Assembly: GCF_963675165.1 (NCBI RefSeq)
Contig: NC_087393.1
Coordinates: forward strand, 2,485,502-2,549,501
Origin: Halichondria panicea
Taxonomy: Eukaryota > Porifera > Demospongiae > Suberitida > Halichondriidae
Reading direction: 5' to 3'
Length of the DNA: 64,000 nt
Part shown: positions 1 through 10,890 of the stretch, one piece after another
Layout: every line of letters begins with the position of its first letter
Position numbering within the stretch: the first letter of the stretch is position 1
The notes under the pieces: generated by a model
Told to the model about the DNA's origin: nothing
The model's database searches: none
The model's input: the letters and a program-made list of their open reading frames with translations, nothing else
Translations under genes and position numbers: made by a program

Positions 1-142
1 ATACTACATTCAGCCAGTCATTGATACAAGGATAAGCAATGTAATGTACAATCAATTAATTGTATACCTTTCAGTCCTTGCCTCTGTATGTTTCGCGTAC
101 TTGATTACCCTCAGTAGACCCACGCACCATACCCTCGTACAG

Positions 143-3100
143 ATGAAGAGGTGGGCAGCTTCAATGGTATGATCAAATTTGTTCAGAGAGAGGAGTTTAA
201 GGAGCTGAATGTTGGGTTCTGTTTGGACGAGGGCTTGGCCAACCCGACAGACGCCTTCACTGTATTCTATGCTGAGAGGTCACCATGGTGTACGTGCATT
301 CATTGTGTGCCTATATATCTGTATGTGCTTAGAGTCAAAGTGCATAGTGTACGTATACTCAATCCTCCATGGCCCTCTGTGTTACAGCTGTGGTACTTTT
401 TTAAATCTAATTCGAATATTTCAATTTAACCCCTAATCTGGTTTCCAAAAATGAGTTCTTTAGGTGAATGGGCTCAATTAAGTCTTCTGTTGACAGGAAA
501 GCAGTGTGTACATTGTACCAATTTCCTTTCCAACTTGTTTATCAATTACACGAAATTATTCTGCTGCAGGGCTCACCATTCACTGTCCTGGTAATCCGGG
601 TCACGGCTCACGGTTCATCGAGAACACCGCTGTAGAGAAAGTGGTGCGTTGGATTCTCCGAAATGCCTTAATTAGGTTTGGGGTATACACAGGCACATTC
701 GTACATGTATGTGCGTTATAGGCATTGTCGAGTTCCCCACGTCAGGTATCTCTGGGTACTTAAGGCCTGGGTCAGGCAAGTGTGGTTGTTTTTCCTCTGG
801 GGGAGGTGGGGCACTGATAACATCATTGCCAACATTTAATGTAGATGATGTAGATTATGTAGTGTTAATGAGATTTATAATGTTTATTAATGTTATTCAT
901 TGCAAGTGAAGTCACGTGTCCAAGGTACTTGCTTAGCACTGCTGGAACCAGAGGAGGTCAGACATCACTTGAACTTTCACTAATTATGACCTTTTAATGA
1001 CATTCCAGGCCAAATTGCTGACTCAGCAGTAGCATCTACTGTACTTCTGCTAGTCTCTATTTCAGCCGCCCTCTAAAAGTTGGGCGGCCTAATAACGAGT
1101 CTACGTTATAGAGGGTGACTAATTCATGAGACAATATATTTCTGCACGGTTTCTGTCGCTGAATCTGTTGACAGCTAGTTGTGTTTGGTGTCTATGATGG
1201 TTACTGGACCTAACCCTATCAGCACATAATACCCATACTAGCTAGATCCGCCTAGATCCAGTCATGTTTTACTGCTGAGTCAGCAAAAACGAAAAGCAAT
1301 TTGGCCTGGAATGTCATTAAAAGGTCATAATTAGTGAAAGTTCAAGTGATGTCCGACCTCCTCTGTGCTGGAACTATTCTACAATATAAATCTAAATTAG
1401 CAACAAATGCGGTGGGCTTACACGAGGTAAGAGTACTTGTTTAGGCCCTTAAAAGATAGAGTAGGTTTTGTCATGATTATGTTTCCAGCTGGGGAATTAA
1501 TATGTGCAAAACTGCCTTAGCTATGCTGGCTTCTTTAGCTCTGACAGCCACTCTAGAGGTAGGCTATGTTGTGTATCTCAAGAATGCAGTAACTTTTACT
1601 CTTCCCCAGCTGGATCCTAGTACTTAGCTATGAGATGTTCATCTAGCCTTGTTTTTGAAGCTTGATCTTAGCTTCTTCATGTCCGCATTTGTGGTACAAA
1701 ACTGCCATGCCGTCATCACCATTCATGGGACTAATTAGCATAATTGAAATAAGTTTTAGAAAACATTGAGCTTCATTTTGGATCATTTTGATGCAGCATA
1801 CACTATATATTGCAAATAATACAGCAGTATGAACATAGTGTTCATTTTGGTATTTAAGGCTAGACCCGGGCCTTAACTACCCAGAGATTATGTTGTCCGT
1901 TAGCTTTCTGTACCTGCATGTATTGTTACACCTCATCTCATACCACAGCCCCTTCCAACATTGGCCGGCTTATTAATATTTTAGTTTGCTGATACGGTCG
2001 TTATCTCACTCTAAACAAAGCTAGTTAGTATTTTATGAGGTCGCTATTGTAATTGTATCGGTCAGTCATTTTACGGATTAAATATGTGTGAAGCAATCGT
2101 ACCTTCATTTTAAAGGCGCAGTAAAACAAAAGTAGATACTACGTTAAACTATTAGCCATCCTCGATTGGTTTTGGTTTGAGAGGGTAATGCAATACATAA
2201 ACTTGTATCGGAGCTCTCTGTATACATGTACATCGTAGGTGTTGATAATAATTATGTTTTAACAAACTCATTTTCTGTATAGCGCAAGATTCTGAACAGG
2301 GCGCTTGACTACAGAGATTCCCAGGAGGCAAGGTAAATCAGGCTGCATGAGCAGGAGAATGTACACTGTATTCAGTTTTTGGAGTTTGTATACTAAAGCA
2401 GTTTAAAGGACTAACTGCAAACGTTTATGAACAGTACAGCTTATTTATAGCATAAAGCCATTCTATGTAGCACTTAGATACATAATAACCAAGTCAAGCA
2501 ATGTCCTTTGCTGTTTTGACTTCACAGGAGGGACAGAGAAAAGCTGACATAGAGTAATTCAAGCTAAACTCAAAAAAATTGGAAACAGAGTAAAGACAAC
2601 GGACTTAGAGCTTGTCAGTGGTATAAGCTTACTTCTCTCAAGTATCTCCCAGGCCCTGAGTGATCTCTAGTGGATAGGAGAGCTAGAAACCAGGGATACA
2701 AAACCGTAGCGCAGTCCTCCATGTAATTATTTGCGAGCGCAATAATTACACGGAGTGCTTCACCGGATGTCAGTCCTTTTACATAGGGCGTGGGCGGTCG
2801 TTTCCAATCCCCTTTCTTTTGTATCTCTGCTTGATTCGATACCAATTAAGAATTTGTAACATATTGTTCAGGCTGAACTCTGACCCCTCACTACGACTGG
2901 GTGATGTGACCACACTCAATGTGACAATGCTAGGAGGTGGCGTCCAATGGAACGTCGTCCCTGACTCAATGTCCCTGGGCATGGACTTAAGAGTCACCAT
3001 AACTCAGGACCACCAGGTGTGAATTGTGTGATGGCAAGTCTATTATTCTACCCACGTCCTTGATGGAGGTGTACATAAACTCTAAATGCATGACCCTGAA

Positions 3101-4478
3101 AGTCAGAAGCATTGATCAGTTGTATATGTAAAGTGCTGGGACACACGCCTAACGGGAGGTGTGGGGGCATTCTCTAGGTAATTAATTTTATAGATTGCCT
3201 TTTCGTTGAATAAATTTTGCGCTATACGTACAGTATGTCAATGCATGTTGCGTCCACCATTAGCTATGTTTGTGTAAATTGTTAACCCTAGCGTTTCGAA
3301 AATTTGACGTTATACGGTACTTAATGAATATTTCACTTCCTTCTCAGGAGCTGCTTGAGATGATCCAGGGATGGGCACGGGAGGCGGGGGAGGATTGCAC
3401 TGTCGAGTTCAGGATCAGAGACAGCAAATCACCAGTAGTCAGCACTGACGAGAGTGACCCATGGTGGAGAGCATTCTCGTCTGCCTGCAAGCAGCGGTAC
3501 GTACCGGTGGGTATTAGCTACAGTCGTGCGCACTCAGTGCATGTGTTTCAGAGGGGTGGGTGGGTGGTGCTGAACAAAGTGTATCGAGAAAGTTGTATTG
3601 GCAATTGAAATTAACCTGCAGGGTGCTTTGTATATGAGTGCGTATTAAGCCTTTGTCTGTTATAATTATATACAGTGACTTGAAGGTTGAGAAGGAGGTA
3701 TTCCCAGCTGGCACCGACAGTCGAGTCATCAGACCAGTGAGTTTAACAGTTGATCCTAGATTGTAATTACATGTTTTGTATACCTTTGTAGTAAGTGGCT
3801 TTTGTTTTGTATATACGCTGTATCCAAGCGTATATATGTAGGTATTGCCCGAGCCTAGTAAGTATTATTCCAAAGTACGTACGTACAGTGCCTCTGTATT
3901 AAAGAGACTTGAGAGCATTTGACTGTATGCAATGTGCTAAACACGTACGTAGACTATAATTATACTGTGTAGCAGGAACATTTTGCGTTTTTAGAGGGCA
4001 GAGAAGTTAACGCGAAAATTATGACTGGGATAAACGCCCATGCACCGATATTTCAGCAAATTAAAGCTCTTGGTGGGTGTGGTTTCCTGGTATTAAAACG
4101 CAAATATTACAACCCACGAACATTTCTTCGGCTTTTGAGCCAAATAGCAAAAATTTGCACATCAAAAATTTCCCACTACATGTATACATTATGCATGTGC
4201 TTGTTGAGCACATGCACAACATTGTAGTCTGTGTAAGCTTGCACACGTACGTACGTACAGTTTACCCTGCTTCCTGATTGTCTCATGGCGTCCATGTAAA
4301 CCACTACATACACAACACACACACACAGCTTGGGATTCCTGCGCTGGGTTTCTCTGCTATCAACAACACACCCATCCTCCTTCATGACCATAACGAGTTT
4401 CTTAACGAGAGGGTCTTCCTCAAAGGAATTCCCATCTATGAGGACATAATAAGCAACTTAGCGTCAGTCAAACCATAA
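143..4478 (+). CDS. ACY1: Aminoacylase-1 (N-acyl-L-amino-acid amidohydrolase), 3' part
   Basis: Zinc metallopeptidase-fold (M20) cytosolic enzyme that hydrolyses N-acylated amino acids. Seven exons are visible: 143-289, 570-643, 2283-2332, 2872-3016, 3348-3496, 3676-3736 and 4329-4478 (stop TAA). All are GT-AG with matching phases and give 257 residues plus the end of a split Asp codon. The visible protein starts at the DEEVGS motif, which holds the catalytic Glu and a zinc-ligand Glu. It continues through [12 protein letters not shown] (metal-ligand Glu), ERSPWW, the GNPGHGSRF dimer-loop His motif, [10 protein letters not shown] and LGIPALGFS, and ends with LLHDHNE, which carries the last zinc-ligand His. 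Order, spacing and motifs match animal ACY1 throughout. The N-terminal third, with the first metal-binding His and Asp, lies left of the window. The first exon start at 143 (after TACAG) is chosen because it keeps the DEEV frame; reading further upstream gives non-family residues. The 1.6-kb second intron holds a Mutator-like MITE. The gene is convergent with the PKD-domain gene, 275 bp apart. Confidence 0.92.
949..1365. mobile_element. Mutator-like MITE with long TIRs and 9-bp target duplication
   Basis: The terminal inverted repeats begin CAGAGGAGGTC and run about 75 bp on each side (949-1025 and about 1272-1365). They share TAATTATGACCTTTTAATG and CATTCCAGGCCAAATTGC. The flanks carry a perfect 9-bp direct repeat, TGCTGGAAC, at 940-948 and 1366-1374. 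Long TIRs with 9-bp duplications are the signature of Mutator-like (MULE) transposons. There is no coding capacity, so this is a non-autonomous copy. It sits in an ACY1 intron. Related copies lie at 30314-30972 and 53252-53756. Confidence 0.85.
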
Positions 4479-4753
4479 TATATACTGTCACACCAGACGT
4501 GTGTGTATTATACTATAGGCCATGCATATACTGCTTTTCATTTACTTTCATTTTGTGGTATTTAAAACAGGTATTATAGTTTTTGTCCATTCTATTTGCA
4601 TAATATTTTTTGTATGTCAAGCAATATATAAATGTAGTTGGATAGAATTATTATAGATGATATATAGCACAAATACAGTGATCAAACACAAAATTGTTAT
4701 CTACATGACTGTATAAAACACACAATGAACAATTCGGAACTATAAAAGGTACG

Positions 4754-7700
4754 TCACAGAGAATCATATGGAGTAAATGTGGCAACATTACGATTAATCA
4801 GTCTGTCACGCGGACTACTAGTCACATCATTGCTCTCAGTGTTCACTAATCCCACTCTATCTTGTTTACTCGGCCTGAAATAGTCCGCGAAGTTGCGAGA
4901 AACTTTTCTCACTTTCCCTTTGATAGTAGCTGTTGACTCAGAAAGCTCAACAAATCTAAAGTTAGCCGTTTCAGTCATTCTGTATTTGTATCGGCGGTAC
5001 GGAATGATGACAGTGACTATGACAATTATCACCACTACGACGATGGCCAGAAGTGCTGCTAGGACACCTACTGTTGTGCTAGAGATGATGACCACAGGTG
5101 AGGGTGCTGTGAGTGTGTGTGTGTGGGTGGGTGGGGGGGTGTATTAACAATACATGTTGGTTAACCGAACGTATCATTCAGTTGTTAACTTAGTCTCTTC
5201 CTAAGCCTTAGCTCTTAGCAAAACAATTACCTCTTCCTACATGTATAATACAAACTATTACTTTAGCTGAACAACAAAGTTGATAGAAAAGTATGGCCTG
5301 GTTCTTGTTAAGACTTAGCCTTGTCCTCAGGCCGAATTGTCTCTAAATCGGGTTGGGAACAAGGCTAGTTAGGACTAGGAACCACCAATAATGTTATTAC
5401 TGTATAACAATTATACTGTATAATTAATATACAGTAGACTCTCGCTATTCCGGCTCCCTGAAGTACGGCCACCTCGATATACCGGCCATTTGGCTTGGCA
5501 CGGAATGCTAGCTATATGTTTACTGCACAAAACTCACCCTGAAGTACGGCCACTCGCTATTCCGTTTACCGGCCAGTGCTGGCTGTCCCAAACAAGGTTT
5601 TCAATGTAATTTGAATCTAAGGTCGTCTTTAAGCCGCGGCTATTTCCTGAGCTACAGCCACCTCGCTATTCCAGCCAAGCTGCATGGTCCTAAGGGTGAC
5701 CGGATTAACGAGAGTCTACTGTACTCACTAAACTACAGAACCCTCTTACAGGCAATTCTGTCTGAAAAGACTATGTACATGTACTCTGATTTTCACTTTG
5801 AAATTTGGGGCAACAATAAAAAAAACTGAATAGGTACAACCATGTTCTACGTACCTCGTAGTTTTTGGATATACATGTACTAATGTATTCACCTCAAAGT
5901 GAGCTGCTAAGTACATTGGAACCTCCCATAACGGACCCTCCCACCAGAGGACAACCTCTTAATGGACACTAGCTAAGGCATGGACTGAAATTACTATAAT
6001 TATAAGAACATACATTAACATGCTATCTATAAGTCAGCAATTGAATAAACTTCTCACCAGAGGATAACCTTCGAAAAGAGGACAAAAGCTCTGTTCCCAA
6101 ATTGTTCTTTATTCAGAGGTTCCACATAATTCATAGTAACAGTGGAAAGTTGTAGTTAGAGGGTGTGAGCAACTTGCAACAATAAGACAGACAACTCACG
6201 TGCATAAACGTTGAAGGTGAAGCTTTCATTTTTGCAGTCCACAAAATTAGTGAAGTTTGCTATGATGCGATGTGCTCCTGGCATGGTGAAATTCATTTTC
6301 ACAGTGCTCATAACATTAGCTTGATTTTGAAGTGGCTCAAGAACTGTGATGCAGGTGATGTTGCCTTTGCTGGTTGAGTTTATTTCAGGCACTCTCGAGC
6401 ATGTTGTACTGTTTGGGAACACCATACACCAGCAGTACTTCACTGGGAAGCTGCAGCAGGGCAGAGATAGTACAAGGTTGGGAATGAACCGTACGTGCAT
6501 GGATGTATTCACTGGGTTTAGGCTCAACACTTTACTTATTGCTGATCATGTGACCTACAAGCCAATGACATCCATCAAATGCAGTCATGTGGCTAGTTTT
6601 AAATCTTCACTTTTTATATCTGTATGAATAACGTATGTGCTTGACAGAGGCCACTCTTGTGAACGGTCGCACTTAAATTCCCATCTTCAGTCAATAGAAG
6701 CTGCTCTCAAATAGTAGCCTCAGTGAACTTTGACCCTATCTGGCAACCATAATTAATACTGGTATCTACAGTAGCACTCAGCATTATCCAGTTCACCACC
6801 GATAAGCTCATTTTGTACTTGGACTACCGTATAGTGGGGTTATTTTGAGGCACAAAATTTTCGCAGATTATATTTTAGAGGATAGAGGTTCAAATGATCA
6901 CACCCGTACCCCTACAGTAGAGTTTCAATACTGGGATTTAAACCAATTTTCGGTATATCATAGCAACTAGGTGTGATTTAACTGCCATAAAACTCTAGCT
7001 AAATAAGCCCTGGGGCACACATTCCATAAAATACCTGTCTTGAGGGCACACTAAGTTTTAATGAATCGGTTAGTATTACAGAGCCAAAAAGAGGGGCGGG
7101 ACTCGCTATACACTGGTGATAAGGGCAGGACAGGTGGCAACATACTTTGCCCTCGGCCTCAGAGAGGTTTACTACCACAAAGCCCACAAAGCCAAATGTA
7201 CAACATGTACAGTACTGTACGGTTTACATTGCCTGCTAGATAGAGTGACGACCACATCAGACACACCCACACGGTGGGTATGTATATCATAGCAACTACA
7301 GGTAGGTGTGATTTAACTGCCATCAACTCTAGTCAAATAAGCCCTGGAGTACACATTCCATAAAATCACTGCCTTGAGGGTACACTAAGTTTTGATAAAT
7401 GAGTTAGTGTTACAGAGCCAAAAAGAGGGGCGGGGCTCGCTATACACTGGTGATAAGGGCAGGACAGGTGGCAACATACTTTGCCCTCGGCCTCAGAGAG
7501 GTTTACTACCACAAAGCCAAATGTACAACATGTACAGTACTGTACGGTTTACATTACCTGCCAGATAGAGTGACGACCACATCAGACACACCCACTTTCA
7601 CGGAATTGTATCTGCCAACATTGATAGTGTGCTCAGTCAGCGTCTCTGTACATAGCAACGCAAGCATTTTGTAAGTGGGGGACCATTGAGGGCAGAAAAA

Positions 7701-10640
7701 TAGCGGTATGAAAATCTCATGGCTTTGTACACTATTATACTACACAGTATGATGGCGTGACACTCGAGGAGGTCCAACATCACATGCGTGCACGAATCAC
7801 TACAAGTTCAGTGCATTGATGCCACGTGATAATGTCCATGTTAAATACACTAGCCCTTGTAGTGATTCATGCACGCATGTTGGACCTCCTTTGCATGACA
7901 CATGACACTAACACCAGTCCCACAAATCAGCCATTATCAGATCTCCCCACAATTAGAGGTTGACCACTACTGTAACAATAAAATATGTTTGTAGGCCCAC
8001 TTTAGGAATGCAATACACACACCTGACATGTTCTGTTTGCAGCACAAACTGATATTGAGTATAACAAGGTGTCTACATAGCAACTCAATTCACATAGCTG
8101 GTTTTGAATGACTTGAATAATGAACATCTTTAAACTAAGCTAGCTGATCCGGTCATGTATATAATTATATATGACATATGCCTGCATACGGAATAACATC
8201 AGGCCTATTCATTTATTTACAAACTGCACAACATACTCAAACAACCTCTCTGACCAAAACACACTTACCGTATACACTAACGTTGCTATGTTTGGAAGAA
8301 TGTACAGCAAGCTCATCATCTTCCAACACCACCAGTGCATCCACAGTGTAATGATACACTCCTTTACCGCTATACAAGTGCTCGACTGTAGACACATTGC
8401 TGTGATTCTGGGAAACATAAAGAGTATGCCCATCTCCAAAGTTATACGTGAAATGAACGTCAGTGAAGTTAGTGAAGTTTACTGAGGACTTGAAAGTCAG
8501 GTTTCCAATTTGATAGTGTTTCTTAGATAGAGAGGAGGTACAAACTGGACCGACGAGGGCAGGTTTAATGGGTACGAGGGGTTCTCCAATGGAATGGATG
8601 TTTTGAAGCTTGGGTTGGGAGACTTTCACTTTCAAGTTGAGACCACTGTTATCTGGAAGAGCAGACAAAACTGGGATTTAGACCAACCCGATACATTAAA
8701 GAGTGCCCCTTATTGTTCATCTTCACACATGGTTTTTTCTATACAGATAAAATGTAGTCACAATAGCTAGGTCTGTGTACACAAGTGAAAAAAGCCACTG
8801 TTACTGCACTCAGGCCCTTAAAACAACACACTGTTACAGTATTCTATTGTTGAAATTTGCCAGCACGCCTACAGAGCAATAGAATACCTATTCCACAGAG
8901 CAACCCACATAGAGCTGGAGTACAATACTACATTATGCTCAGACAAAATAATTTTGCACATACATTAGATTCTGACACACCACTGCACCTCGACACTGAT
9001 TGATTATCAAGAGCTTTCACTATGTATAATAATAGTGGTGCAATAGTGGGGAGATCGAAGGTACTTGAAATTCTATTATGGCTAAAAAGTGCATTCAGCC
9101 TTAAGTTACGAGTTATGTCATTGACTGGTATACACTTAGGACACAGCACTCACTTACTTGCCACTAAAACTGTTTTATGTTCACAATCCACCAGATTAGA
9201 GTAGCTCGAGTCACTATACACGCGCACAATCACTTCATTCCGCCCAGTCATGTTCCAATACAGGTCTGTGTTGAAACTTGACTCATTGCTGTTCAAACAT
9301 TTTAGGAGTCGAACGTTATTGGTATCGCCGAGCATACTGCACAGTCTGTAATAGTACGTTTCTTCCTTAGTCTTGTTTGACACGGAAATGACTACTTGTG
9401 ATATGGCACCATAGTAAGTGTAGCTGTCCATGGAGATGTTGACTAAGTCATGGACGTCACAGTCCGAGAAATCGGAGCTGCAAGGTACTGTGCATTTGTG
9501 CGTGCGTGTACAGAAATAGATGTAGTCAAAAGCACACCACTTACACATGTACATGCGATGGAGGTTTGTCATTAAAGGTTCTTAGATTTGCACTTGTACT
9601 GAAATATTAAACACATCAAGTTACATGCAGCATCTCACACAAGCTCTAATTAGGGGTAATGAAAGAATCTGAATTTCTGGAATTTCACAAGTACAAAGCC
9701 GAGTTTGTACTTTCAAAGGTGATGTTCATTATTATACTGTTACCAAAACATTCTATGTTTGATGCTCATTGATTACAATCACTATTCCCGAGAAAAAAAG
9801 AACACAAGCGCTAAACTTGAGGACAACTTTGTAAACCCCAAAAAAAGAAATTTGCGATCTGCACAGGTACAGGACAGGTGTGGAACAAGTACATAACTGC
9901 AAAACACTTCAGAGTAAATTGTCACGTCAAATCAAACATATGTATACGTGCTTCTAGCATCACACAGTTAACAGTTACCGTAAGACCTCGATTTATAGCG
10001 ACACTTTTTAATAATTACAAAGCCAGAGGTCGCTTCTTTTGGAGGTTGAAAAATTATATTAAAGTCCTGGTGTCGCATATTTAGAGGGTCGCATCTAATT
10101 GGAGGTAACTTTACAGAGTCTACTTGCCTCGATTTCAGGCTGCTTAAAAACACTGATTTTCCAGTGGGCTACAATCGAGGCTAGGGAGTGGCTAAATTTA
10201 CCTCTATTTAGAACGCGACATTGAAAAATAATTATCTACGCAGCTATCGCTACTTTTAGTGATCAGAAAATTGCTGAAGCTCCGGCCTAGGTGTCGCCTA
10301 TTTGGAGGGTCGCCTTAAATCAAGGTATTACGGTAACCCAAAACCACGTGACGGGACAGCAGTGCAAGTGAGGTATAGTGCAAAATTAATTTCACACTTG
10401 CGCTGTATTTAATATACGAGATCGAGAGTGCGTGCATGAATATAGAATTGTACTGCATTATTAAATGCACTCACGTTGAGACATGACTGCTCCTGTCAGT
10501 GTCTCATCAGTTGCATTGATAGGAGTGGGACACAAATCACTGTCCGAATTAAACTGTGACAGCACAGCTCTAAACTGAAGCAGAATGGCCAAGGACACGA
10601 CAGTCATAACAGTGCTAGTGTTCATCGTAGACAATGCCAT
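4754..10640 (-). CDS. Type I membrane glycoprotein with PKD-like domain
   Basis: Six exons on the minus strand: 10640-10475, 9487-9158, 8652-8269, 7645-7558, 6450-6200 and 5106-4754. All are GT-AG with phases 1,1,1,2,1 and total exactly 524 codons (523 residues plus stop). The start codon opens a signal peptide (hydrophobic VMTVVSLAILLQFRAVLS). Exon 2 encodes a Cys-containing, N-glycosylation-rich segment. Exons 3-4 form a PKD-like domain with YNFGDG, HLYSGKGVYHYTV and, in exon 4, GRYNSVKVGVSDVVV. Exon 5 is Cys-rich (YCWC, TTC, ITC, DCKN) with many N-x-S/T sites. The last exon gives a long hydrophobic membrane segment (VLAALLAIVVVVIIVIV) and a basic cytoplasmic tail of about 75 residues. The order signal-PKD-Cys module-TM-tail resembles the PMEL/GPNMB/TMEM130 group, but that assignment is only an inference from architecture. 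A decayed second copy of the exon 4 end lies in intron 4. Confidence 0.82.
5432..5721. mobile_element. pogo/Tigger-like MITE, TA target site
   Basis: Terminal repeats CAGTAGACTCTCG and CGAGAGTCTACTG are flanked by TA on both sides (5430-5431, 5722-5723). The interior is made of repeated words such as GAAGTACGGCCAC and CTCGCTATTCCGG, with no ORF of note. It lies in the last intron of the PKD-domain gene. A related end fragment is at about 30235-30287. Confidence 0.75.
6954..7594. repeat. Tandem segmental duplication (about 315 bp, two copies)
   Basis: The segments 6954-7270 and 7283-7594 are near-identical direct copies. Both contain ATCATAGCAACTA, the AAAAAGAGGGGCGGG block, TATACACTGGTGATAAGGGC and the ACTGTACGGTTTACATT block. 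The right-hand copy carries the 3' half and donor of exon 4 of the PKD-domain gene (minus strand, CAG|GTAATG). In the left-hand copy the same site reads CAG|GCAATG, so the duplicate exon end has no normal GT donor and the upstream exon half is missing. Confidence 0.8.
7767..7890. repeat. Hairpin element, AGGAGGTCCAACAT arms
   Basis: Inverted arms of about 35-40 bp (7767-7807 and 7856-7890) share AGGAGGTCCAACAT, GCGTGCA and GAATCACTACAAG. No clear target duplication is visible. The core words GAATCACTACAAG, GTGCATTGATG and CACGTGAT recur in the hairpin at 36478-36573, so the two belong to one short foldback family. Confidence 0.6.
9978..10333. mobile_element. TA-flanked MITE (CCGTAAGACCTCGATTTA ends)
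   Basis: The left end is CCGTAAGACCTCGATTTA and the right end is its imperfect inverse (TAAATCAAGGTATTACGG), with TA on both outer sides. The interior holds GGTGTCGC..TTGGAGGGTCGC words. Degenerate relatives are at 16470-16785 and, inverted, at about 56236-56500. TA duplication fits the Tc1/mariner superfamily. It sits in intron 1 of the PKD-domain gene. Confidence 0.7.
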
Positions 10641-10890
10641 GATATCTTGAGCTTGAGCTGGTGAGGTCGCGTCGAGGGTGAGGTAAAGAAGAATGGACTT
10701 CTTATAAAACTGCTTTATGTCTTTGTTTAGCACACGCCCCTTTACCGGATGTAGGTCACATGCTTTGCAGGAGTAACTGCACTTTGAACCATTGTATGAG
10801 TGTACATGTGACGATTATTTCCTAATAACAACCTGGTTAATTATGCCAATTGAAATTATAAACTTTATCTATGTTGACGTTGGAAGTTAA
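10641..10890. promoter_or_regulatory. Divergent intergenic region between two start codons
   Basis: The 250 bp between the start codons of the PKD-domain gene (minus) and the F-box gene (plus) must hold both 5' ends. The sequence is AT-rich next to the plus gene and contains TGCCAATTG around 10842. No TATA box can be assigned safely. Function as a bidirectional promoter is inferred from position only. Confidence 0.4.
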
